DNA from: an uncultured Burkholderiales bacterium
GTDB taxonomy: Bacteria > Pseudomonadota > Gammaproteobacteria > Burkholderiales > Burkholderiaceae_E
DNA length: 7,508 nt
Assembly: GCA_903831925.1 (NCBI GenBank)
Contig: CAIKZV010000129.1
Coordinates: 1-7,508 of the forward strand
Direction of reading: 5' to 3'
A model generated the notes under the pieces. That model did no database searches, was not told where the DNA came from, and saw only the letters and a list, made by a program, of their open reading frames with translations. Both the position numbers and the translations under genes were made by a program. This document shows positions 1 through 7,029 of this stretch, in pieces. Each line of letters opens with the position of its first letter. Position 1 is the first letter of the stretch.

Positions 1-251
1 CCCGGGATGATCTGGAGGATCTCGCAGCCAAAGCGCACCAGCAGCCGATCGACCAGCATGTCGACCGGCTCCCCGCGATGCTCGGCAACCGTGGCATCGA
101 GCAGGCCCCGGTACTGCGGCAGCCCGACCGCCTTGAGGATCAGCGTCGGGTTGGTGGTGGCGTCGCGCGGCGCATAGGCCCGCATGGCATTGAAGTCGCC
201 GGTATCGGCGACCACGGTGGTCAGAGTCTTGAGCTGGTCGAGCGCGTTCAT
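1..251 (-). CDS. tal: Transaldolase, N-terminal part (runs off the left edge)
   Basis: Transaldolase moves a dihydroxyacetone unit between sugar phosphates in the cytoplasmic non-oxidative pentose phosphate pathway. Only the first 83 codons are present. Reading leftward from the ATG at 251, the protein begins MNALDQLKTLTTVVADTGDF and continues with DATTNPTLIL at residues 30-39, the family's hallmark N-terminal blocks. Compared from memory with E. coli TalB, Asp16 corresponds to catalytic Asp17 and Asn34 to active-site Asn35. The EILQIIP segment at the edge matches the strand that precedes the GR(I/V)STE motif. The Schiff-base lysine (Lys132 in TalB) lies outside the window, so catalytic integrity cannot be judged. 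The start is supported by an AGGA at 257-260 (read on the minus strand) five bases upstream of the ATG. The gene is divergent from the universal stress protein gene and shares a regulatory region containing an FNR-type site. Confidence 0.95.
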   Translation of the reverse strand, partial: MNALDQLKTLTTVVADTGDFNAMRAYAPRDATTNPTLILKAVGLPQYRGLLDATVAEHRGEPVDMLVDRLLVRFGCEILQIIP

Positions 252-297
252 GGCAGTCCTGAAAAGAGGCTCAATGTTAGCCGCACAGCCATACCAC

Positions 298-311
298 TTG
301 ATCTGGATCAA
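298..311. promoter_or_regulatory. Perfect FNR/ANR-type binding site between tal and usp
   Basis: The 14 bases read TTGATCTGGATCAA, an exact match to the FNR/ANR consensus TTGAT-N4-ATCAA; all ten specified positions agree and the dyad is perfect. FNR-family regulators (FNR and ANR with a [4Fe-4S] cluster, or the NO-responsive DNR/NNR type) bind such sites to control anaerobic and microaerobic genes. The site centre is 87.5 bases upstream of the stress protein ATG and 53.5 bases upstream of the tal ATG. If it sits at the usual class II position (-41.5), usp transcription would start near 346 with an untranslated leader of about 46 bases; a weak -10-like CATGGT at 332-337 is within two bases of the expected place. 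On the minus strand a TAACAT (279-274) could be a tal -10 element, but its spacing is about four bases short of class II. Site recognition is direct; the regulated direction is inferred. Confidence 0.75.
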
Positions 312-381
312 ATCGCAGGCGGCTGAGCCGGCGCATGGTTGGGGTGAGTGGGCCCTGCCCGGCTCCCGAACCCCATCCACC

Positions 382-386
382 AGGAG
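382..386 (+). promoter_or_regulatory. Ribosome binding site of the universal stress protein
   Basis: AGGAG lies five bases upstream of the ATG at 392. It decides between this start and a possible in-frame upstream ATG at 335, which would add 19 residues that do not look like any universal stress protein N-terminus. Confidence 0.8.
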
Positions 387-391
387 CGATC

Positions 392-1231
392 ATGAGCCAC
401 GGCTACAAGACAATCCTCGTTCACTACGATTCGACACCTCGTGCGGCCAAGCGACTGACGCTGGCCAGCAGCATTGCCGACGACTTCGAAGCCCATCTGG
501 TCGCGGCCTACAGCATCGTGTCGCCGCTCTACAGTGAGCCCTTTGTGGCCGACGGCGGCGCCTTCGTCGCGCAAGAGCTGCTGCGCTTTCAGGAGCGCAA
601 GGACGCCGGCGCCAAGACCAGCTTCGAGCAGACCGTGGCACGCCTGGGCAGCAAGGTCGAATGGCGCACCAGCGTCGGCGACCCGGCAGCGGTCATCAAC
701 GAACAGGCACGCTATGCCGATCTGATCGTGCTCGGGCAATACGACCGCAACGATGTCAACGACGTCACCCCGGACTTCATCGGCAGGGTGCTGATGGGCT
801 CGGGCAGACCGGTCCTCGTTGTGCCCTTTGCCGGCGAATTCACCGCCATGCCGTCGCGACCGATGATCGCCTGGAATGCCAGCCGCGAAGCCGCGCACGC
901 GGTGACCGAGGCGTTGCCGCTGCTGCAACGGGCAAAAGAAGTGCAGATCGCGGTCTTCAATGCCCGCGCGGGCCGAGGCGGACATGGCGATGTGCCGGGT
1001 GCCGATCTGGCGACGTTTCTTGCCCGTCACGGCGTGAAATCGACGGTCTCGGCCTCGGGTGTCAGCGATGTCGATACCGGCAACCAGATCCTGTCGCGTG
1101 CAGCCGATTTCCAGTCCGACCTGATCGTGATGGGCGGCTACGGACACTCGCGGGCATACGAGTTCGTCGTGGGCGGCTCGACCCGCACGCTGCTCGAATC
1201 GATGACCGTGCCGGTCTTGCTGTCGCACTGA
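392..1231 (+). CDS. Universal stress protein, tandem UspA domains
   Basis: This cytoplasmic protein of 279 residues contains two UspA-like domains. Members of the family bind ATP or act as dimeric stress and survival factors, and several are induced by low oxygen or energy starvation. Domain 1 (about residues 1-147) opens with YKTILVHYD, where the Asp after the first strand is typical, and ends LIVLGQYDRN...GSGRPVLVVP, a divergent nucleotide loop. Domain 2 (about 155-279) ends with a well-kept nucleotide-binding loop, MGGYGHSRAYEFVVGGSTR (247-265), then VPVLLSH. The N-terminal domain has therefore probably lost ATP binding while the C-terminal one keeps it, which is common in tandem forms. 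The start at 392 has an AGGAG ribosome site. The gene lies downstream of a perfect FNR-type site and 48 bases ahead of the DUF4010 gene, probably in one transcript. The family assignment is firm; the exact role is not known. Confidence 0.94.
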   Translation: MSHGYKTILVHYDSTPRAAKRLTLASSIADDFEAHLVAAYSIVSPLYSEPFVADGGAFVAQELLRFQERKDAGAKTSFEQTVARLGSKVEWRTSVGDPAAVINEQARYADLIVLGQYDRNDVNDVTPDFIGRVLMGSGRPVLVVPFAGEFTAMPSRPMIAWNASREAAHAVTEALPLLQRAKEVQIAVFNARAGRGGHGDVPGADLATFLARHGVKSTVSASGVSDVDTGNQILSRAADFQSDLIVMGGYGHSRAYEFVVGGSTRTLLESMTVPVLLSH

Positions 1232-1232
1232 T

Positions 1233-1248
1233 CGCAGCGTCGACTGCG
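1233..1248 (+). other. Small potential hairpin just after usp
   Basis: CGCAG, a six-base loop and CTGCG form a five-pair stem starting two bases after the usp stop codon. No T-run follows, so it is not a convincing terminator. It could mark an mRNA processing or stability point between usp and the next gene, or be chance in GC-rich DNA. Confidence 0.25.
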
Positions 1249-1249
1249 T

Positions 1250-1278
1250 CCGGCACGAGACCCCTGGTCGGATGCCGG
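1250..1278 (+). promoter_or_regulatory. Potential hairpin covering the start region of the DUF4010 gene
   Basis: The outer arms CCGGCA (1250-1255) and TGCCGG (1273-1278) pair perfectly. Inside them GACC (1259-1262) and GGTC (1266-1269) pair around a CCT loop, with a symmetric 3x3 internal loop between the two stems. The structure ends one base before the ATG at 1280 and would bury the place where a ribosome binding site should lie. No clear Shine-Dalgarno motif is visible there. It could couple translation of this gene to passage of ribosomes from usp. The pairing is seen in the sequence; the function is inference. Confidence 0.35.
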
Positions 1279-1279
1279 C

Positions 1280-2542
1280 ATGGATGAGGCGCTGCTCAGA
1301 GCAGTCAAGCTCTTCGGCACCAGCATGGCCATCGGGCTGCTGATCGGTCTGGAGCGCGAGCGCAAGGCCGATTCGCGAGGCCTGCGAACCTTCGGGCTGA
1401 TCAGCCTGCTCGGCACCATGGTCGCCACCCTTGCCTCGCTGCTGGCCATGCCGCAGCTGGTGGCGGTCGGATTCGCGATGCTCGGGCTGATCGCCATCGC
1501 CGCTTACTGGGGTGAAGGGCGGGTTCAAGGGCGGGGTGAAGGTGGCGGTGAGGCGCCGACCACGTCGGTGATCGCCATGATCCTGACCGGCTGCCTCGGC
1601 ATTCTGTGCGGTCTCGAGCAGGAGCGGCTGGCAGTGGCGCTGGGCATCGTGATCGTCAGCCTGCTCTACTTCAAGGGCGAGCTGCGCGGCATCGCCGGGC
1701 GGATCGGTCGGGCCGATCTGATCCCGGTGCTGCAGTTCGGCGCGCTGACCTTCATCGTCCTGCCGCTGCTGCCCGACCATGCCTACGGCCCCCACGGCTC
1801 GCTCAATCCCCATGAGATCTGGCTGACCATCGTGCTGGTTGCAGGGGTCGGACTGGTCGGCTACCTGACATTGCGATTTGCCGGCCAGCGCTATGGCATG
1901 CCCCTTGCCGCCATCTCAGGCGGTCTGGTCTCTTCGACCGCCACCACACTGGTCTTTGCACGCAGCCGCGACGCCAGCCAGGGCAGCGCCGCCATCCGGT
2001 CGATGATGGTGATGCTGGCCAATCTGACCATGCTGATGCGCCTGACCATCATGGCAGCGATCATTCGGCCCGACCTGCTCCTGCCGATCCTGCCGGTGCT
2101 GGGCAGCGCCGCCGCGGCCGGGCTGCTGTGGGCCGCCTGGCTGCAGCGGCGTCTTGCACAGGCCGGCACGATACCCTTGCCGGTGGTGCAAAACCCGACC
2201 CAGCTGCGCGTGGCGCTGCTTTTCGGACTGGCCTATGGTGTGGTGTCGCTGCTTGCGGCCTGGGGCGCCGCTCAGGTCGGCGACAGCGCCCTCTATGTCG
2301 TGGCAGCCATCAGTGGACTCACCGATGTCGACGCCATCGCCCTGTCGGCATTTCGACTCGAAGCCTCGGGCAGCATCGCTGCCCCCGCCGCCGTGATGGC
2401 GATTGCGATTGCGGTCATCGCCAACCTGGCGCTCAAGACCGTGATGGTCTTTACCGTCGGCACGCGAGAACTCGCCTGGCTGTGTGCGGCGGGCTTTGCG
2501 GCCATGGCGCTTGCCATCGGGGTCACGGCCATCCTGCACTGA
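1280..2542 (+). CDS. MgtC-like / DUF4010 integral membrane protein
   Basis: This is a polytopic inner-membrane protein of 420 residues with the common two-part layout: an N-terminal MgtC/SapB-like domain (about residues 10-140) and a C-terminal DUF4010 domain (about 175-415). The first helix carries AIGLLIGLERERK (17-29), the MgtC-type signature of a glycine-rich helix followed by charged residues, and RGLRTFGL (33-40) follows. In DUF4010, GGLVSSTATTLVFARSR (214-230) and SGLTDVDAIALS (345-356) are the conserved blocks. About ten to twelve hydrophobic segments are visible. A Gly-rich charged loop (79-91) separates early helices and probably varies among relatives. MgtC proteins are linked to magnesium limitation and intramacrophage survival, but for this larger fusion family no transport substrate is established, so none is assigned. 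The ATG has no evident ribosome site and sits just after a potential hairpin. It follows usp by 48 bases, so co-transcription is likely. Confidence 0.92.
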   Translation: MDEALLRAVKLFGTSMAIGLLIGLERERKADSRGLRTFGLISLLGTMVATLASLLAMPQLVAVGFAMLGLIAIAAYWGEGRVQGRGEGGGEAPTTSVIAMILTGCLGILCGLEQERLAVALGIVIVSLLYFKGELRGIAGRIGRADLIPVLQFGALTFIVLPLLPDHAYGPHGSLNPHEIWLTIVLVAGVGLVGYLTLRFAGQRYGMPLAAISGGLVSSTATTLVFARSRDASQGSAAIRSMMVMLANLTMLMRLTIMAAIIRPDLLLPILPVLGSAAAAGLLWAAWLQRRLAQAGTIPLPVVQNPTQLRVALLFGLAYGVVSLLAAWGAAQVGDSALYVVAAISGLTDVDAIALSAFRLEASGSIAAPAAVMAIAIAVIANLALKTVMVFTVGTRELAWLCAAGFAAMALAIGVTAILH

Positions 2543-2587
2543 ACACGGTGCGCCAGATGCGGCCACGACAGACCGCGAGCGGCCAGC

Positions 2588-2604
2588 GCGGGCGTGCGGC
2601 CCGC
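2588..2604. terminator. Weak GC hairpin between convergent genes
   Basis: GCGGGC (2588-2593) and GCCCGC (2599-2604) form a six-pair stem with a five-base loop, placed in the 79-base gap where the DUF4010 gene and the thiamine-diphosphate enzyme gene converge. The position suits a shared terminator, but there is no T-run on either strand, so it is at best a weak intrinsic terminator. Alternative pairing with CGCCCG at 2608-2613 is also possible. Confidence 0.3.
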
Positions 2605-2621
2605 CCCCGCCCGAATCTCGA

Positions 2622-4334
2622 TCAGTCGCGCGCGGCGAGCGCCTTGGCGCGAATCTCATCGAGGGTCTGACCGGCGGTGATCGCCTGCTGGTCGATGACC
2701 AGTTCGATCAGCGCGGCCACACCCGCCTCGCGGGCGCGTGCAAAGGCCGCAGCAAACTGCGAGGTCTCGGTGACCCGCTCGGCATGACAGCCATACGCCT
2801 GGGCAAGCTTCACGAAGTCGGGATTGCGCAGCGCCGTGCCGTAGACCCGCGCCGGATACTCGCGCTCCTGGTGCATGCGGATCGTGCCGAACATGCCGTT
2901 ATTCACCAGCAGCACGATCAGCGGCGCATCGTATTGGACCGCGGTGGCAAGCTCCTGGCCGGTCATCATGAAGTCGCCGTCACCGGTGACCGCAACCACC
3001 ACGCGCTGCGGATACCGCAACTTGGCGGCGATGGCCGAGGGCACCGCATAGCCCATGGCACCCGAGGTGGGTGCGAGCTGGGTCTTGTGGCCGCGATGCC
3101 GATAGAAGCGATGAACCGGCGTGGCGAAGTTGCCGGCGCCGTTGGTGATCATCGCATCCTGCGGCAGCACCTCGTCCATGTGCAGCACGCATTCGGGATA
3201 GTTCAAGGTGCCGGGCTGTGCCTTGGGCACCCGCCAGTCGGCATAGTCGGCGCAGGCCGACTGCAGCCAGCCTTTCCAGCGAGCGGCAAGCGCCGCCGCA
3301 TCGACAAGCGGCAATGCGGCCAGCGCCGACGCGAACTCGCGCACGCCGGCCGCAATCGGCAGATCGGCATGAAAGACCCGACCGAGTTCATCGGCGCCGG
3401 AAAAGACATGCACCAGCGATTGCACCGGTGTGGGCGATTCGACCAGGGTGTAGCCGTTGGTGGTCATCTCGCCCAATCGCACACCGACCGCGATCAGCAG
3501 GTCGCTCTCGCGCACGCGCTGCGCCAGTTTGGGATTGATGCCGATGCCGACTTCGCCGATGTAGTGCGAATCACCATTATCGAAGGCGTCCTGGTAGCGC
3601 CAGGCGCAGGCCACCGGCAGACCCAGGCGATGCGCGAATGAGGTGATCGCAGCGCGCGAGGCATCGTCCCAGAATGAGCCGCCGACCAGCAGCAGGGGCC
3701 GCTGCGCCTGCGACATCATCTGGCCGAGTCGTTCGATCTGGGCAAGCGAAGGCGACGACTGCACAGGCTGATAGCGTCGCGCATCGGCCACAGTCGCCAT
3801 CTGGGTAAGCATGTCTTCGGGAAGCGCCAGCACCACCGGACCGGGCCGCCCGGAGGTCGCCACATGAAACGCATGCTGCACGAACTCGGGGATGCGGTCG
3901 GCGCGGTCGATCGACGCCACCCACTTGGCCATCTGCCCGAACATGCGCCGGTAGTCGATCTCCTGGAAGGCTTCGCGTTCGACGAAATCGGTGCCGACCT
4001 GTCCGACGAACAGGATCATCGGCGTTGAGTCCTGAAAGGCGGTGTGCAGGCCGATCGAGGCGTTGGTGGCGCCCGGCCCGCGGGTCGCAAAGCAGATGCC
4101 CGGCTCGCCGGTCAGTTTGCCCCAGGCCTCGGCCATATTGGCCGCGCCGCCTTCCTGCCGACAGACCACCAGCGGCAGGGTCTCGCGCACATCGTGCAGC
4201 GCATCGAGCACCGCGAGGAAACTTTCGCCCGGCACGCAAAACGCGCGGCTCGCGCCGTGAATGACCAGCTGGTCAACGAGGATCTGTCCGCCGCTGCGCG
4301 GCGTCAGGGGTGCTGCGGTCGGGGTGTTTGTCAT
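2622..4334 (-). CDS. Thiamine-diphosphate enzyme, acetolactate synthase-like
   Basis: This is a cytoplasmic 570-residue protein with the three-domain layout of the acetohydroxyacid synthase/pyruvate oxidase superfamily: N-terminal Pyr domain (about 12-175), central domain (about 195-340) and C-terminal PP domain (about 380-550). The catalytic glutamate is Glu61 in CRQEGGAANMAEAW, followed by RGPGATN (85-91) and QDSTP (101-105). The thiamine-diphosphate/Mg site is GDGDFMM (451-457) with NN at 478-479. Aligned by eye with E. coli IlvG (NNQRLGMVRQWQ), the stretch NNGMFGTIRMHQ (478-489) has His488 in place of the tryptophan that gives acetohydroxyacid synthases their 2-ketobutyrate preference. 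No regulatory small-subunit gene is next to it. It is therefore probably a catabolic or unassigned carboligase or decarboxylase acting on a 2-oxo acid, not the main branched-chain enzyme. The ATG at 4334 gives the usual N-terminus, though no clear ribosome site precedes it. It lies 74 bases downstream of the efflux transporter gene. Confidence 0.9.
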   Translation of the reverse strand: MTNTPTAAPLTPRSGGQILVDQLVIHGASRAFCVPGESFLAVLDALHDVRETLPLVVCRQEGGAANMAEAWGKLTGEPGICFATRGPGATNASIGLHTAFQDSTPMILFVGQVGTDFVEREAFQEIDYRRMFGQMAKWVASIDRADRIPEFVQHAFHVATSGRPGPVVLALPEDMLTQMATVADARRYQPVQSSPSLAQIERLGQMMSQAQRPLLLVGGSFWDDASRAAITSFAHRLGLPVACAWRYQDAFDNGDSHYIGEVGIGINPKLAQRVRESDLLIAVGVRLGEMTTNGYTLVESPTPVQSLVHVFSGADELGRVFHADLPIAAGVREFASALAALPLVDAAALAARWKGWLQSACADYADWRVPKAQPGTLNYPECVLHMDEVLPQDAMITNGAGNFATPVHRFYRHRGHKTQLAPTSGAMGYAVPSAIAAKLRYPQRVVVAVTGDGDFMMTGQELATAVQYDAPLIVLLVNNGMFGTIRMHQEREYPARVYGTALRNPDFVKLAQAYGCHAERVTETSQFAAAFARAREAGVAALIELVIDQQAITAGQTLDEIRAKALAARD

Positions 4335-4369
4335 GGCGCGTCAGTGAGGTGTGCGAAGTGGACCGGGCC

Positions 4370-4414
4370 AGTGGGCTAAGGAATGGACTAAGGAGACTAA
4401 GGAGTGGGCTAAGG
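4370..4414. repeat. Tandem CTAAGG repeat array, four units
   Basis: Four contiguous units each end in CTAAGG on the plus strand: AGTGGGCTAAGG (4370-4381), AATGGACTAAGG (4382-4393), AGACTAAGG (4394-4402) and AGTGGGCTAAGG (4403-4414). The first and last 12-mers are identical; the second differs at two positions and the third lacks three bases. Every unit is a multiple of three long. Read on the minus strand, the array supplies the transporter's last Pro codon and TAG stop (4409-4411) and then three more TAG codons in the same frame. It lies 36-80 bases upstream of the start of the acetolactate synthase-like gene, so it would be in that gene's leader or promoter. It is less GC-rich than its surroundings. 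Replication slippage at the 3' end of the transporter gene is the simplest origin. Confidence 0.85.
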
Positions 4415-5650
4415 TTTGGCGGACGGGGAGGCAGACTGCAAGGTCTTCAGATGCCAGGCAAAGAGCATTCCGCCGGCTGCCATGGCGCACATCGAACCGA
4501 GCGCCATCGTGACCGCAGAATGCCACAGCAGCGGCGCCACCAACCCGGCCACCAGGGCATTGCCGCTGCTCTGGGCAAAGGCCATGCCGGACGACGCCAT
4601 GCCGCGCCGATGCGCAAACAGATCGAGCAGCATGACCTGCAGCGGCGCCATCGCCAGACCCATGCCGATGTTGTAGAGCAGGAGCGACAAGGTGGCCCAG
4701 GGCATCCGCGGCGGATCCATGGTCAGCGCCAGCGTCAGGTTGATGATGACCGCAGCCGTCATGATGCCGTAGCCGACCCGCACGCTTGCGATCGGTGCCA
4801 GGCGCCCGGCGAGTCTGGATGAGAGAAACGCGCCGATCATCGTGCCCGACACCGAGGGAATGAACATCCAGGCGAATTCGCGCGGCCCCAGGCCCATCAC
4901 ACCGGTGAGAAAAGCGGGTGCGGCCAGCACATAAACAAAAAAGCCGGCGAAATTGAGCGAGAGCGCGCCGGCCAATCGCAAAAACGCCCCACTGGTGGCC
5001 AGCTCGCGATAGGCCCGGGCCATCGGACCGGGCTGCATGCTCTGACGCTTTTCGCGCGGCAGGGTCTCAGGCAGCATCCGCCAGCACAGAAAGGCCAGGC
5101 ACAGCGAGATCAGCGCAAGAAAGACGAACACCGATCGCCAGCCGGCAAGGGTCTGCAGCCAGCCGCCGAGAATCGGTGCGATCGCAGGCGCCAGTGCAAA
5201 CATCATGGTGGTCTGACTGAGCATGCGCTGGGCAATCGGCCCGTCGGCCACATCGCGCACCACCGCCCGCCCCACCGTCATGCCGACACCACCCACCGCG
5301 CCCTGCAGCGCCCGCCACATCCAGAGCGATTCAATCGATTGGGCAAAGGCCGCACCGATCGAGGCGGCCGAAAACAGCACGAGCCCGATCAGCACGACAC
5401 GACGCCGTCCCAGCGAATCCGACAAGGCGCCATGCCACAGCGCCATCACCGCAAAGGGCAGGATGTAGGCGGTCAGTGTCTGTTGCACCTGCAGCGGCGT
5501 GGCCCCAAGCTCGGTGCCGATCGAGTTGAACGAGGGCAGATAGGTGTCGATCGCGAAGGGGCCGAGTGTCGACAGGCCTGCGATGATCGCCGGCAAGCGC
5601 CTCTGAAGGTCGGCCTGAACGAGTGCAGGCGAAGTGGAAGGCGCGGGCAT
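4409..5650 (-). CDS. Bcr/CflA-like major facilitator efflux transporter
   Basis: This is an inner-membrane proton-driven drug antiporter of the major facilitator superfamily, 413 residues with about twelve hydrophobic helices; the family is usually about 390-420 long. The first helix contains FAIDTYLPS (32-40), the Bcr-type variant of DMYLPALP with its membrane-embedded acidic residue (Asp35). Motif A is GALSDSLGRRRVVLIG (74-89) between helices 2 and 3. RALQGAVGGVGMTVGRAVVRDV (113-134) matches the helix 4 region of this subfamily, and ALAPAIAPILGG (152-163) is the antiporter motif C region. A charged cytoplasmic loop lies at about 195-215. Relatives export bicyclomycin, chloramphenicol, sulfonamides or small peptides, but the substrate here cannot be told. 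The ATG at 5650 gives a normal short N-terminal tail and lacks an obvious ribosome site. The gene is divergent from argG and upstream of the acetolactate synthase-like gene. Its stop codon lies within a tandem repeat array. Confidence 0.92.
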   Translation of the reverse strand: MPAPSTSPALVQADLQRRLPAIIAGLSTLGPFAIDTYLPSFNSIGTELGATPLQVQQTLTAYILPFAVMALWHGALSDSLGRRRVVLIGLVLFSAASIGAAFAQSIESLWMWRALQGAVGGVGMTVGRAVVRDVADGPIAQRMLSQTTMMFALAPAIAPILGGWLQTLAGWRSVFVFLALISLCLAFLCWRMLPETLPREKRQSMQPGPMARAYRELATSGAFLRLAGALSLNFAGFFVYVLAAPAFLTGVMGLGPREFAWMFIPSVSGTMIGAFLSSRLAGRLAPIASVRVGYGIMTAAVIINLTLALTMDPPRMPWATLSLLLYNIGMGLAMAPLQVMLLDLFAHRRGMASSGMAFAQSSGNALVAGLVAPLLWHSAVTMALGSMCAMAAGGMLFAWHLKTLQSASPSAKP

Positions 5651-5664
5651 CCGCTGATTGTCTC

Positions 5665-5690
5665 ATGCAGCCGGACCGTGCCCGGCGCAT
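5665..5690. promoter_or_regulatory. Imperfect inverted repeat between the transporter gene and argG
   Basis: The arms are ATGC-A-GCCGG (5665-5674) and CCGGC-GCAT (5682-5690), nine pairs interrupted only by one unpaired A (5669), around a seven-base centre ACCGTGC. It starts 15 bases upstream of the transporter ATG and ends 51 bases before the argG ATG, the right place for an operator in a divergent promoter region or for a hairpin in a leader. It does not resemble an ArgR box, which is AT-rich. No convincing -35/-10 pair was found on either strand here, so the promoters themselves are not called. Confidence 0.4.
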
Positions 5691-5741
5691 AAGCTGGCAA
5701 AATGGCGGCTTCGCTCTTTTCCATTGAACCCTGCTCACGCC

Positions 5742-7007
<1,266 letters not shown>

Positions 7008-7029
7008 GCCGACCGAGCAGGCGACTGTC

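Noticed and set aside
335..391. Upstream ATG start for the universal stress protein at 335
   Set aside because: The added 19 residues are not family-like, the ATG lies close to the expected promoter elements, and a good AGGAG precedes the ATG at 392.
308..1813. A 501-codon open frame on the minus strand opposite usp and the DUF4010 gene
   Set aside because: It is rich in Arg, His, Gln and Asp with no domain or hydrophobic pattern, and lies opposite two clearly recognisable genes. Long antisense frames are expected from GC-rich codon use.
2588..2613. A strong bidirectional intrinsic terminator between the convergent genes
   Set aside because: The stem has only six pairs and no T-run on either strand, so it is recorded only as a weak candidate.
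2484..3641. A 385-codon open frame on the plus strand opposite the acetolactate synthase-like gene
   Set aside because: It overlaps the end of the DUF4010 gene and is antisense to a well-supported enzyme; the composition is shadow-like with no recognisable motif.
4370..4414. The CTAAGG repeats as a CRISPR array or a plasmid iteron origin
   Set aside because: The units are contiguous with no spacers, only 9-12 bases long, overlap a gene's stop codon, and have no cas or rep gene nearby.
5658..5741. Upstream TTG start for argG
   Set aside because: It would add 28 residues overlapping the inverted repeat; the ATG at 5742 gives the standard ArgG N-terminus.
5651..5741. Sigma-70 promoters for argG and the transporter (for example TTGTCT at 5658 with CATAAG at 5688, or GACAAT on the minus strand)
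   Set aside because: The first pair has a 24-base spacer and the second lacks a -35 match; neither is good enough to call.
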